Positions 34,461-45,929 of a stretch of DNA of 64,000 nt are shown here, in pieces. Position 1 is the stretch's first letter. Each line of letters begins with the position of its first letter. The notes under the pieces were generated by a model. The model had not been told where the DNA came from. It did not search any database and saw only the letters and a list, made by a program, of their open reading frames with translations. Source of the stretch: Trachythela sp. YZ-2020. Its lineage: Eukaryota; Cnidaria; Anthozoa; Malacalcyonacea; Clavulariidae. The translations under genes and the position numbers were made by a program. The DNA lies in assembly GCA_016169945.1 (NCBI GenBank), contig JADLSH010000178.1:248001-312000 (forward strand), given 5' to 3'.

Positions 34461-36537
34461 CTATAAATAGAAACCATACACACGTAAGAAAAAATTCCAT
34501 TTCCATTTCATCATCGGAGCCGTAATTTTGGAAGATCAATTTTGGCTTTTCACTTTGGGGAAGTTCCTGATCTTGTGGCAAAATATGGAATTAGATAAAT
34601 GAAATACGGCATATTTTGTATTAAATGTGATTTTTTCTAGCAAATTCCATAAACTGAATTCGTTCTCAGACGTGGATCTGGTATGTGCACAACTCAAATG
34701 TGCATTAGAGGGGCAATTATAAGGGATATTGCATGGAATATTATAGGGCTTGTTCCCTGAATAAATTAATCAGGACGGTTGTTTTACAAACGATACTAAA
34801 TACCCGTTGTCTCAAACGATAGTTAACCCGTTTGATTTAATTTTAGAGGAAACTAGAATAGCTATTCTAACCATGCAAGAAGATTTACTAATTGTTTTAT
34901 TAAAGGCTTCTTTAAATTTTCATATTTAACAACTGAACTATAATGCAAATGTTTGAGTTTGGAGTACGTTTTAAAGATTAGTTGAAAAGGGACAAATGGC
35001 TTAACAACATTTTTTTGATGTAACATTTCCTTGATGCATGTCGTTTGCAAGCAAGAAAATGTGCATGTTTGATCAATAAGTACTCATATTTGAAACAATT
35101 ATGCTGTACGTGCATTTATTTGACAACACTAAAACAAATTAATAATTAAACCAAATATCTATAGGCCGTCTATGCTAATTTTCTCATTTAAAAAAGGCTT
35201 TTTTTGCATCATGCATATTCAAGTTAAATACCAATCAATATTGCATAAAAATCATATTATAGTATTTCAAATTTAGGGCAGCCCTTTGTAAATATAGTAA
35301 TACCTATTTGAATATAATAGCTGCTCTAATTTTAACGTCAAATTCAATTCAAACAGACATGCTTAAATTTTTGGGGCACACCCGGAAGAAGAGCTTGTGA
35401 TTGTCACCGGGCCTGGCAAAGCTATCTTCGAAATATTTCAGGGTTATTATTGCCGCGTATATGTTTCGCTCCAAAATATTTAACAAAATGTGGCTAAAAA
35501 TTGATGCAAATCGAATGTCAAACAAACAGACACAATGATAATGAACAGAACGAGCTTTTCCGATCAACCCATGTGCAACTTCGTTGTCCTTAAGAGTTAT
35601 AAGTTCAAAATGCATCAGTAGATTAAACTAGAACATGTTTAACTTGAAATAAATACACCACAGAACGCTGAAAATGCCAAACGATAAAATACAGTAGAAC
35701 CCGGTGGGCGAATCTCCCTTTAATATATCCTTAATAATTAATCATTTTCCTATATGACTGCTTTATATGATTGAGGATACAATCCATTGACTGCTTAACT
35801 ATAACCTTTGTCATATATTCCCATAAACACAAGATACAACTAAACGTAGAGCATATTTATTGCTATTGTTAAATGTGATATCAGATCTGAAACAATTTTC
35901 CGCAAATTTATATATCTTAACTTTGATTGTTGATTAAATGATCCATTGTCACCCGTTATGTTATCGTTAACATAACTAAATTTATCACCAAATAACGATA
36001 CATTTTTATTTTTTGTCATATTATATATAAGTAATAGTAATCTATACCAAACAAATGTTCGATCTTAATCCACCCAATGTAATTTAACACAGCATCTGGT
36101 AAAGACAATATTAAACGGAGGTATGATTGTAACCGTCCGCTTACAGAAAGTTACGCTGTTGGGGATCTCGTTTTGGTGTCCGCGTTCGCTTATGGAAGAT
36201 CTCCGGTTAAGAGAGGTTGCAAATGTAGAAAGATAATATGCGTTTGGTTGCGACCCAAGAATGGTGTCCACTTAAGGATTGAAGGTCCTAGTATGTGAAC
36301 AATAGTCAGTATTACAGTAGTATAGAGAGAACAAGAACGAAGGCTGTATGAAGAAAATGTAAATATATTAATATTAAAACGAGAGAATATTATATTGGCT
36401 ACGAAGATCGTCGAGCAGGCAGCCAAACATGGTAGGCAACAAGGAAATATTAGCGTTTACACGCCGTTTGTATCGATAAAACCTTTGCCTGTTCTGTAGT
36501 AGGTGCGAAATTATATATTTGGATGTAATACTTCGAA
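34461..36537. other. presumed intron, no exon seen
   Basis: AT-rich. Near 35694 CAGTAGAACCCGGTG resembles a pogo/Tigger-type terminus and 36100-36290 has GTCCGCTTA/GTCCACTTA words of the same type, so a decayed Tigger-like MITE is possible but not demonstrated. Confidence 0.4.
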
Positions 36538-36897
36538 ATGTACATATTAGGGGGAGGAATTAGGGATGCCAAAAGCAAACGTGTACTACTTCTGTATGAA
36601 GAGGGACAACGCTTTGGCGAATTTTTTGCCAATTACCAGACAGGAACGAACAACGATAATTATATGTCCAAAGCAAAGCTTAAGCCAAAGAATAATCGCC
36701 GCTATGCAGTCTATCAATTCTGTCAAGCAAAGCAAGAAGCTCATGATACACTCGATCAAATCCACACGAGACTACGATTGCTAGCCCAAATATGTTCTTT
36801 TCACAGTTTAGATTTTGAGATCGGGCAAGAAATTATAACTGCAGGAACGTCGTCACGAATTCGTAAGCGAGGGTTGAGACTCCAACTTATATTTTGA
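36538..36897 (+). pseudogene. gypsy (Ty3-like) gag fragment
   Basis: One open frame of 119 residues with LLLYEEGQRFGEFFANYQT, RRYAVYQFCQAKQEAHDTLD, RLRLLAQICSF and IGQEIITAGTSSRIRKRGL, the capsid-region layout of gypsy gag polyproteins. No zinc knuckle or pol follows; the frame ends at a foldback MITE. Isolated fragment. Confidence 0.75.
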
Positions 36898-36904
36898 AAG
36901 CGAT

Positions 36905-37161
36905 ATAGGGATCTTTAGCTGTCACTACGGGTACGACTACGAGTACAAGATTCGTCATTTTCGCGTGTTGCTTGCATACGCCATCTCGTAAAAGTCGCAG
37001 TCGTCGGGCTTTTGAGTACGAGATTTACCAAAATCTCGCACTCAAAAGCCCGACGACTACAACTTTTGCGAGATGGCGTATGCAGATAACATGGCGTTTG
37101 GCGCAAAAATGAAGAATCTCGTACTCGTAGTTTAACTCGTAGTCATTGCTAAAGCTCCCTA
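36905..37161. mobile_element. foldback MITE
   Basis: Arms about 36905-37029 and 37033-37161 are inverted copies (TCGTAAAAGTCGCAGTCGTC / GACGACTACAACTTTTGCGA) with almost no loop. Outer ends read TAGGGATCTTTAGC and GCTAAAGCTCCCTA. Non-coding. Confidence 0.85.
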
Positions 37162-37964
37162 TTACTTGATGGGCGACGAGACGAGCAATGTGAGTGGTAG
37201 GTAAGACTCTGAAACGGCCGCTTCAGGCGATCTGGGGGCTTCAAATTTTAAAACATTTTCGCTCGACGCCAACCATGGCGGCGCCTCGTGAGCTTGGGCC
37301 CCCCCAAATATTGAATACGTTCCTACGTCCCTGAAATAGTATAAACATAGACAAATTACAAAGCCTCGAAAGTCAATGTTAAGCTGCATCAACATTCGTA
37401 CGTTTAAAGCAAGTACTGATATTGGCGCTACAATAAACCTGATAGATCAAAACATTTACGAAAATGTGATCATTAATAATCATTAACGGTACCCTCAATT
37501 CGTTGGATAAGTGAATCTGGCCTTACAAATTATTTGTTAGGAGAGGAGAAAGCCTTTGTGAATCCTTTTTGAATGGACAATTATTTTTATCAATTAGTCG
37601 AAGTTCCAACTAGATGTGACAAGATTCTTGATTCAAGTTCAACTAATACCACGTTAGCTATCTCATCAGTGGAATCTGTTCCGAAAATAAATATAAATAT
37701 AATAGAATCAAATGTCATTCAAAACTGGCTTAGCTACTCATTCGCTTTAATTGCATTGAATACCATTGGACAATCATATTCCTTAATATGTTATTGAAAG
37801 GATGGTAACGCTGAATCTTTCAGTGGTTTTACTGCTACATTCAATCTGTTCTTCTTGTTTTGACGTTTGTTTTATATCTCCACCCAATTCGTCTATAATG
37901 CGTCTGGGCTCTCCTTTTTGTTTCTACTGTGCGCGCATGCGCACTCGTAGACACATTGTAATAC
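37162..37964. other. no gene seen
   Basis: AT-rich presumed intron sequence with a short G/C-rich block at 37210-37310. No supported exon. Confidence 0.45.
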
Positions 37965-38250
37965 AGCAAAGCGTTAATTGCGGAAGTGTAAACATTCACA
38001 GGCGTAAACTCCGGAAAATCTTAACATTTACAGGCGTAAACTGTGGAAGTTGTTAACACTTACAACCGTAAATTCTGGAAGTTGTTAATATTTACAGCAC
38101 TGAGATAAATATAGAGATTTACAGCCGTAAATTAGCTCTGAAATTTGTCAATATTTGATAATATTTACAGCCGTAAGCTAGCTCGGCAAGTTGTTAATAT
38201 TTACAATCGTAAACTCTGCAAGTTGTAAATATTTATGGCCGTAAACTCTG
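37965..38250. repeat. ~37-bp imperfect minisatellite
   Basis: About seven degenerate units of the form TTTACAGCCGTAAACTCTGG then AAGTTGTTAATA, including TTAACATTTACAGGCGTAAAC near 38022 and ATTTATGGCCGTAAACTCTG near 38231. Confidence 0.8.
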
Positions 38251-39974
38251 GCCGGCCCGTTTTACCAAGCTGACACGCAAAAGGCGAGATGGCACTTCGT
38301 ATATTGTTTTTATGACGGGCTGCCGCTTCAGCGAGATTCCGCTTTCCCAGGCTTATATGAACGCAATTAGCGGTTAGCTGGTATGAATGCAATTAGTCCG
38401 GTATAACGGGCTGAAAATCGAGTCACACCGCATGCTTTATTCTGCCTAAAAACAGTATTAAAACTCAAAACAAGTAGCAGTTGTCGACAATAAAAATAGC
38501 AGTTGTCGACAATAATAACGCTTTTCGCAATAAAAATACATTTCGCTTTCCTGCCAAAATCTCGCGGGAATTTCTTGCCAGAACTTGCGGGTAAGCCCGC
38601 CTCATATGAAGCATATGAGGAATTGACGGCTTAGCCTGGCTCGTATGAACAGATCCTTTGAACTCAGCATGTTACCTTTTTGTACACGCGCGGTCAGGGT
38701 ACACTGTTGCCCATTACATTATCACCAAGTACGTCGTTGAGCATGTCGAGAGCTTCTGTAGATTGGATGTTTGTCTGTTTAACTGTGCGAAGTTCGAAAA
38801 GACGTTGGCTTCTGCTTCCATAACTCGATTAACAAACCTGTCGCAACGCAATTAAAATGTTCTACAAAGTATGGATGCTTTATACAAAAATCACTACCAA
38901 AAATGGTAGGATTGTAACGAAACAAAAGGAAGGTGTTCCAGAATGAAGGATGTGGAGCACCGTCCAAGATGGCAGAGGTCTTTTTTTAAACTATGAAAAC
39001 TTTGAACTCTTTCGTCTAAATTCTTAGTTCTTTTAACTGGCTAACCTTTAAATTTTGTCAAATTTTACTTTTGACGTGTTGCATCGTCTCTGTGAGGAGT
39101 TAAGTTTTTACAAAAGTTGCTGGATAAGCTTGAAATACTCATCAATTGTCATTGTGGTCTACATCATTAAAATTTCATTGCTATATAAATTATAGCGTGT
39201 GGTAGCGATTCAACACATTACTCCAGGTTACGCTTGGTTACCGAAAAGGAATCGTGCAGTTCGACTCAAATACCCAATATAACTTTTGATATGAACGAAT
39301 TATTTTGGAAAAATATCTAGCAGATTTGAAAAGCTTCGTAGCAGATGATTTAAAGTTCAAAAGTAAATTGTCTCCAACTGGAGATGATACGAAACAATTT
39401 AAAAGCATAGACGTAGTACTGAAATGGTAAGGTCCAAAAAAAGAAGCTCATGATAGAGAAAGACAGCAATGAAAACAGTTTAGCGAACAATACTTATGGG
39501 TCTATGTCGTAGTAACAATGAAGTTAACTGAGATACTGACATGGGCGAAACCTGCCTGCAGAACAAAAAAGGTGAACTGACCGCTTTAAAACTAGAGCTG
39601 CTTACGGTATGGGTTTTATTAAACGGCATGCAAGATACAATATCGGTTAAGCTGGACGAATTGGTGTCTACCTACGATGGAAAACTTGAAACTATGAGAC
39701 TTGGCTTTATTAAGCCGATCTCTACATTTGAAAATAAAATAGAACTTTTAAATGCAAAGCTAAATTAAGCTAATGTTCATGTACTCGACCGCCTGACTGT
39801 TAATGAAAATGCACCTTCAAACCGAATGTGCAATCCAGCTGTTGACAAGAGAGATGCAAGTAAACAAACACGTCCAAGCATAACTGTGCACGAAAACGAG
39901 AGCGTTTCAGATATTCCACTAGAAGATGACTTCAGTTTCAGTGGAAGAAATTCCTAGCAACGTTATCTTGCAAA
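38251..39974. other. no recognised gene
   Basis: Mixed sequence. A small palindrome CCTCATATGAAGCATATGAGG-like (38600-38620) and a short duplication GCAGTTGTCGACAATAA (near 38477 and 38501) are present. An ORF at 39541-39768 (+) reads as a helical segment (LDELVSTYDGKLETMRLGF) but nothing around it identifies it. Confidence 0.4.
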
Positions 39975-40415
39975 TTTCCGAAAGATTCGAAATACGCCAA
40001 AAGATTCGAAACTCACCAAAAGATTCGAAACTCACCAAAAGATTCAAAACACGCAAAACGATTCGAAACACGTCAAAAGATTCAAAACACGCGAAACGAT
40101 TCGAAACATGTCAAAAGATTCAAAACACGGCACCAAAAGATTCGAAACAGGCCAAAAGATTGGAAACACGGCAAAAGATTAAAACACGCAAAAAGATTCG
40201 AAACACGCCGCCAAAAGATTCGAAAAACGCGAAACGATTCGAAACATGTCAAAAGATTCAAAACACGGCACCAAAAGATTCGAAACAGGCCAAAACATTG
40301 GAAACACGGCAAAAGATTAAAACATGCAAAAAGATTCGAAACACGCCGCCAAAAGATTCGAAACACGCCAAAAGATTTGAAACACGGCAATAGTTCCAAA
40401 ACACACCAAAATATT
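39975..40415. repeat. 19-bp minisatellite with 138-bp higher-order unit
   Basis: Units of AAAAGATTCGAAACACGCC and variants, about 23 copies. The block starting GCGAAACGATTCGAAACATG occurs at 40091 and again at 40229, a 138-bp super-unit. A long ORF (KDSK/RFET repeats) follows the repeat and is not evidence of a gene. Confidence 0.93.
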
Positions 40416-40811
40416 TAAATTCTTTCAATTGGGCTCCTGATTATAGTGATTACAGCGAGGCAATTGTTCTTTTCATGTTGTCCAGCACCACACATGCATC
40501 GTCTCCAATATAATATCTATAATAGACACATGATTGTCTCACATATGGATAGACGACATTGCTCATTAAAGTTGGGCGATGCCAAGTAAAATTTTCTGCT
40601 TGCCCGTCTTGGGTTTACTCGTCTGGAAAATCCAAACGCGAATGCATTCACCACTAGTAACTTTAATTAAACGGGGAAAAAATCATATATATATATATCT
40701 GCATGCATGTCTGGATGCGCATGTGTCTGAGTATTGTACCACATGCGCTTGGTGAGGGCAAAAGTATGGTGTACAAATACGAAGTCACTCGCATCTAGAC
40801 TGCGTTACAAG

Positions 40812-40855
40812 CTGCACTGACGAGCCGTTGAACGGCGAAACATGCATGTCTGCAG
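40812..40855 (+). ncRNA. hammerhead ribozyme, unit 1
   Basis: Stem I CTGCA/TGCAG (5 bp); core CTGACGA; stem II GCCG-TTGAA-CGGC; core GAAA; very short stem III CATGCATG; predicted cut after GTC (40850). The self-complementary stem III suggests cleavage as a dimer in tandem RNA, as in other animal type I hammerheads with minimal stem III. Confidence 0.88.
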
Positions 40856-41073
40856 ATTTGACTATATATATATATGCAAAAAAAGCAAATTTTGACTATA
40901 TATATATACGCGAAAAGCTCACTTCCCTTGTGGTCGTTTGAGCACACTGGCCCCAAGACACTTCACGTATGGCTGGATGCGCATGTGTCTGAGTATTGTA
41001 CCACATGCGCTTGGTGAGGGCAAGAGTATGGTGTATAAATACGAAGTCACTCGCATCTAGACTGCGTTACAAG

Positions 41074-41117
41074 CTGCACTGACGAGCCGTTGAACGGCGA
41101 AACATGCATGTCTGCAG
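41074..41117 (+). ncRNA. hammerhead ribozyme, unit 2
   Basis: Identical core, stem I and stem II to unit 1; predicted cut after GTC at 41112. Confidence 0.88.
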
Positions 41118-41355
41118 ATTTGACTATATATGCTCCTTCACTTTGTGTTGTTGAGCACTCTGTGAGGTTAATTGGTGGCTATAAGCTATAATGCAAAAGC
41201 TCACTTCCCTTGTGGTCGTTTGAGCACTCTGGCCCCAAGACACTTCACGCATGTCTGGATGCGCATGTGTCTGAGTATTGTACCACATGCGCTTGGTGAG
41301 GGTAAGAGTATGGTGTATAAATACGAAGTCACTCGCATCTAGACTGCGTTACAAG

Positions 41356-41399
41356 CTGCACTGACGAGCCGTTGAACGGCGAAACATGCATGTCTGCAG
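41356..41399 (+). ncRNA. hammerhead ribozyme, unit 3
   Basis: Identical core and stems; predicted cut after GTC at 41394, 282 nt from the unit 2 site. Confidence 0.88.
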
Positions 41400-41637
41400 A
41401 TTTGACTATATATGCTCCTTCACTTTGTGTTGTTGAGCACTCTGTGAGGTTAATTGGTGGCTATAAGCTATAATGCAAAAGCTCACTTCCCTTGTGGTCG
41501 TTTGAGCACTCTGGCCCCAAGACACTTCACGCATGTCTGGATGCGCATGTGTCTGAGTATTGTACCACATGCGCTTGGTGAGGGTAAGAGTATGGTGTAT
41601 AAATACGAAGTCACTCGCATCTAGACTGCGTTACAAG

Positions 41638-41681
41638 CTGCACTGACGAGCCGTTGAACGGCGAAACATGCATGTCTGCAG
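41638..41681 (+). ncRNA. hammerhead ribozyme, unit 4
   Basis: Identical core and stems; predicted cut after GTC at 41676. Followed directly by a (TA)n run. Confidence 0.88.
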
Positions 41682-41774
41682 ATTTGACTATATATATATA
41701 TATATATATATATAGACGAGTATTGGGTTTAAAATCATATGCGTAGAGTGCTCGATACCGAAGGAGAGCGGGAT

Positions 41775-41977
41775 AGTAAACAAAAATACAAACTCGAGTT
41801 ACTTCATTTGAATTTATTCACGACAAATCTGTTTCGTATGTCAAGTGGAGCCTGCCACCCTCATCAGATCAGACGCAATTTTCACCTGATGAGTGTGGCA
41901 GGCTCCACTTGCCATACGAAACAGATTTGTCGAGAATAAATTCAAATGAAGTAACTCGAGTTTGTATTTTTGTTTAC

Positions 41978-41980
<3 letters not shown>
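41775..41980. repeat. palindromic foldback with ~90-bp arms
   Basis: The arm at about 41775-41867 (AGTAAACAAAAATACAAACT ... CCCTCATCAG) is repeated inverted at 41886-41980 (CTGATGAGTG ... TTTGTTTACT) with about 18 bp between. It is flanked by TA and TATG microsatellites. Confidence 0.92.
41881..41936 (+). ncRNA. second hammerhead-like motif
   Basis: TTCAC, core CTGATGA, stem II GTGTGGCA/TGCCATAC with a 9-nt loop (one G-U pair), GAAA, a short stem III CAGATTTG, then GTC and GAGAA, which can pair with TTCAC except one position. This satisfies the hammerhead consensus with a weak stem I and differs from the 282-bp units. The other palindrome arm holds a diverged minus-strand version (CTGATGA at 41867-41861, GTC at 41824-41822) with poorer stem I. 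Similar motifs occur in Penelope-like elements; no Penelope gene is visible here. Confidence 0.5.
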
Positions 41981-42022
<42 letters not shown>

Positions 42023-42201
42023 TTCTTTGTGTAAATATAATTATTTCTTCCTATCGTACATTTGTTTTAGATTAGCAAGAATTTACTTCCCAATTTTCTC
42101 CGTGGGGGAGTGTGGATGTTTTTTGGATTGAACCATCGTGGGCTTAGTAATCACCAGAAAGCTTCTTTAAAATATTATTTTGCAACATATGCAGAACTTT
42201 C

Positions 42202-42441
42202 TCATGCAGTGCAATAGACAGTTCCATCAGCTGCAAAAGAACACTCAGGAGACATATCAACATCCTCCGAACGCAAGCTAGAATATGAACTATGGAGAGA
42301 ACCTCCACTATCTTCAGCAATTAAATATGTAGCTTCTTCAAAAGTTGAAGTAGATGCAATAACCACTGTCAGTGTTTCTTCATTTCTTCGAGGAAATATC
42401 TCCATCAATGCATGTAAGTGCGAGTACATATATATTTTCAT
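42202..42441 (-). CDS. unassigned small ORF
   Basis: 79 residues ending DGTVYCTA-stop, Ser/Glu-rich in the middle (SSYSSLRSEDVDMSPEC). It starts 5 bp after the stop of the Cys-rich ORF at 42446-42607 on the same strand. It looks like a low-complexity cytoplasmic tail, but no domain is recognisable. It may be a fragment or a chance frame. Confidence 0.25.
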   Translation of the reverse strand: MKIYMYSHLHALMEIFPRRNEETLTVVIASTSTFEEATYLIAEDSGGSLHSSYSSLRSEDVDMSPECSFAADGTVYCTA

Positions 42442-42445
42442 TCAA

Positions 42446-42607
42446 TTATCCAAGTGATTCGCTCACTTTCTTTCTCAGCTTGAAAGTCGGCAAAAGACCG
42501 TAATCGTTTTTGTTGGGATATTTGAACTCGGGGCGAGTGCATTTCCCGCAAGATGGACAACAAGAAAACGTACTCAATATTTCTGTATTGCAATAATTAC
42601 ACTTCAT
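42446..42607 (-). CDS. small zinc-ribbon-like ORF
   Basis: 53 residues starting MKCNYCNTEILSTFSCCPSC and continuing GKCTRPEF. Spaced cysteine pairs (C-x2-C ... C-C-x2-C-x2-C) suggest a zinc ribbon. No partner gene identified. Could be a genuine small gene, an exon, or part of an unrecognised element. Confidence 0.35.
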   Translation of the reverse strand: MKCNYCNTEILSTFSCCPSCGKCTRPEFKYPNKNDYGLLPTFKLRKKVSESLG

Positions 42608-42879
42608 TTGGAGACTTTATTATACAATCTACGACACAGATTACATTTAGAACCATTGCCTTAACGTGCAAAGGTGTTTATTTACAGTGCTTCCAGTCAA
42701 TTGAATTATATCATTTTTAAATTTGATATTCAATAAAACTTCCTTGATGCAGTGGCGGGGTGTTCCAAACCGTTTGGTTTGTTTCGATTCTTTTAGCGTA
42801 TTTCAATTTGGTGTATTGGGGAGTTTTATGAACTCTGGCGTGAATTTAATTTTTGGGGGTTCTTTTGCCGATATGGGCC

Positions 42880-43330
42880 GCCGAAGGTAAGGACCAAGAA
42901 ATACAAATCGGATTGAGGTATTATTCATGAATACCTTGAAAATTGAACAAAAAGCGAACAGAAAATTTTGGACAAAAAAGAAAAAACCGGAAGAAATGTT
43001 TTGATGAAAGTCGAAACTAACAACATATTGCTGCAAGTTAGGCTGCACATTTCTATTTGGTGTTATAATAATCGTGTAATAAACTGTAAATACCATCAAC
43101 ATGTATAATATATGTCAAATCGGACAATGAAAATTCTACCGGATATCCAGTTTCGACTCTTTGCAATTAGCTCTTTTCGTGACAATGCCGAAGACTGAAC
43201 TAATGGCAATGACTGGATATCCGGTAAAGTGGTATTAGATATGAAATATTAAATTCACAAAGGAATCAGAATTTTAAAAATAAATTTGGTTTAAAGTTGA
43301 CGAAATTATATGATAATACGACCACATATC
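42880..43330. repeat. segmental duplication copy A (intron part)
   Basis: Diverged copy of about 57525-57935: shared words include TAACAACAT, AACTGTAAATA.CATCAA, GGACAATGAA and, near the end, GACTGGATATCCGGTAAAGTG. Together with the EGF exon block (46700-47560 versus 59700-60420) it points to an ancient internal duplication. 43331-43751 shows nothing further. Confidence 0.75.
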
Positions 43331-44150
43331 CAGTTGCCGTCACGGTACGGATTTCCTTTCTTCACGGCTAGCTTATTAATTAATCATCAATTTGAGATAT
43401 AGTGTCAATATCACTGCACAGACCAGATCGTCGACTTCTGTTCGCATTCTTTAGAAAATACTAGTAGCTTCCATGTAAAACGCGCTATGTTGTACGCTTG
43501 TCAATGTGAATGAGACTCACTGATTCTAATCATTGAAAATTTGCAGAAAGGTTTTAATATTTTTTTGTTTAATTACTTTCAACAATTTGTTTCGATATAA
43601 TCATCTCTTACATGAAATTTTACTGATAAATGTACTTATTTATTATCTAACTCAGTCAATGTTCAACCAAATCACAATCTAAGAGCCTTTTTTCAATGTG
43701 AAAAGGTTTCCAATATTGACACCATGAAAACGAGATCTTAAGGGTTATTAACAGGGCCGTAGTGAAGGGGGGGTATTGGGGGGGTGACGCACCCCCCCAA
43801 CTTTTTTGAAATTAGAATATTCGGAAAATTGAGTTACTCATTCGGAAAACTACGGCAACATTGGATGAACAAAATCTAAGTCAGTAAACAGCAAGAGTGT
43901 TTACAAAAATAACAAAATCCTAACATTCTCATTATCGCATGGATAAGAAATCTATATTTGCCGGTTTATTAATTGCATGACACCTTTTGCTTTGTCTACT
44001 GTATATTATTTCCTGATTTTAAACAGGCTCACCACCGCGCAGGGTGTCCGTTTTCACTTTTCCGCAATCTGGCCAATTTACGTAAAAAACGTTGTTGAGG
44101 AACTTTTCACAATTCAGTGCATATCCAAATGTCGAGTTTTGTTTAACGTT

Positions 44151-44315
44151 ATGCCTCCGAAAAACAAACGCTTTAAAGTAGAATGTCTCGTTTGTCACGC
44201 TACATTGAACTCGGACTATCGGAGGAAACACAACGAATTGTGTCATAGCGCTCATCTGAAAGCGTACAAGCATATTGGGTTTAAAGTCGCTGGCGCACCA
44301 GATAACCTATTTAAG
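44151..44315 (+). pseudogene. N-terminal exon of a hAT-type transposase
   Basis: From ATG (MPPKNKRFKVECLVCHATLN) to a GTGCGT donor at 44316. Cys/His pattern ECLVCHAT ... KHNELCH fits a small DNA-binding zinc finger. No downstream transposase exon remains in the element, so this is a remnant. Confidence 0.65.
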
Positions 44316-44527
44316 GTGCGTTTTATAGTTACATTTTGTTACTTTTTAAGAGGTAGTTAGGTAGTAGTTCAGCTATGAATCTATACCTATGATAAGTAAA
44401 TCGATATAGGGCTTAACAGTTGGTCCCGAAGACGACTGAATTAGTTCTTAGCTTATGAGTTATGAAGGCGGTTGTACTGCATTAGTGCATTGTATTTCAT
44501 AGTTATTTTTAAAAAACCCATATAAAT

Positions 44528-45027
44528 ATGACAGTACACTTGTTTCCCGAAATACGGATCTTAAGAATTCCAAAAGTTGGCACGGAGTTTGCAAAGACAA
44601 AACTGTCCTACAGTGGAGTTTTGCTCTTCAATTCCTTGCCAACTGAGCTTAAACTGTTTAATAACTATCATTCTTCTAACTCCTTCAAAAGGAAATTGAA
44701 ACAATTCTTCCTTGACTCAACAATCATGTTGACAAACTTCTCCTGTGCTGCATGTAAAAATTTATCGAGATGCCAATGTTATACTAGTCCAAGTTAGTTC
44801 TTATATTTATATATATATATATATCTATGTATATATATCCTTGCTTTACCGTATCTATGACGTTATATTTCCCAATTTAAACTTTGTAAATATATATATA
44901 TATATAATACATTATGTACTTGATTAATAAATTTAGTAGTGCGTGAGGGCCATCAGGAAGAATACTGTGTATAGGTAATAATTTTGTTCAACCCTCTGTA
45001 AATGTTTATTTAATAATAATAATAAGT
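44528..45027 (+). mobile_element. LINE 3' fragment nested in the hAT derivative
   Basis: The frame at 44528-44797 reads LRIPKVGTEFAKTKLSYSG and LLFNSLPTELKLF and SFKRKLKQFFL, the C-terminal tail of LINE ORF2. The 3' side ends in an AATAATAATAATAAG tail near 45011-45027. Confidence 0.75.
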
Positions 45028-45929
45028 ACGTTATAAGCCAAACGTTCTTGACGTTCAGTTAATGTTATTTGTGTGCAAGTGCAACAATTTTACTGTAGAT
45101 AAATTATGATACCGTTATCGTAGAATTAAATTGTCTATTTCTCGCCTTTCTTTGTTATGTTAAACCGCAATTCAGAAATCTGTTAACTGCCGCTGAAAAT
45201 CGTTTGATTTCTCTGAAAGTTGCTCTCAGAATGCGGGAAATGCCATTTCCGAGATCCTATAATTGAAAATTTTCCGGGGGAACATGCCTCCGAACCCCCT
45301 AGGTTAACGCCCTTAGGTTACGGCGCGTACCCCTACTTATTCGGAAAACAATTGTGTGATTCGGAAATTTTCGACTTACACCCCCCTTTACCTGCTAGCT
45401 ACGGCCCTGGTTATTAATTACAGCCATGCATATATAATTATATGAGTTTTATACGGAGACGTGGCTTTATGCGTATATTTATTAAAGATATTGTCCAAAA
45501 TCCCCACCGACAAAGAGTTCCCGGATAAATCACCAACGCTATATACCAATGCCAAATATAATTATACCCGCGCTCATTTTTGCACACCCGCGTCCTTACA
45601 CACAACCTGCGCAAAATAGAACATGTCTTAAACATTCCCGGGTACTCTGCGTGAATGTTTTCAGATAGATAATTTCGCTTACAAAATAATAGTTATTATT
45701 ATTTCATTATCATTATTTAAAAGTATTTTAAAACGGTAACCCTTCAGGGCTCATAGGCACCTGCTTTTCATGGGGCGTTTGTTACATAATTATCAACTAA
45801 GCATGCAATAATCACTCTGCAGCCTATATACATTATGAAAAAATAGGTAAAATAATTACAAAATAATTATATATAAGAAGAATCAGAAGCGGTCAAGAAT
45901 ATATTTGAATTTGTTAAAGCTTATACCTT

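Larger units (their letters stand above)
40690..41715 (+). repeat. tandem repeat (262-282 bp) carrying hammerhead ribozymes; retrozyme-like
   Basis: Four units, anchored on GGATGCGCATGTGTCTGAG at 40713, 40975, 41257 and 41539 (spacing 262, 282, 282). Each unit has the same hammerhead ribozyme core about 100 bp downstream. Tandem hammerhead units of this size are known in animals as retrozymes or hammerhead satellites whose RNA self-cleaves into unit-length, often circular, RNAs. Here the expected unit RNA is 282 nt, cut to cut. TA-dinucleotide runs border the array. Confidence 0.88.
43752..45409 (+). mobile_element. hAT-type deletion derivative
   Basis: Termini CAGGGCCGTAGTGAAGG and the inverse CTACGGCCCTG, flanked by a perfect 8-bp duplication GTTATTAA (43744-43751 and 45410-45417). 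It keeps an N-terminal zinc-finger exon but no catalytic region, and has a LINE tail inserted inside. Confidence 0.9.

Noticed and set aside
39926..40399. 155-residue Lys/Arg-rich ORF and its antisense Phe/Leu-rich ORF
   Set aside because: Both follow the 19-bp minisatellite; no start context, splice site or domain.
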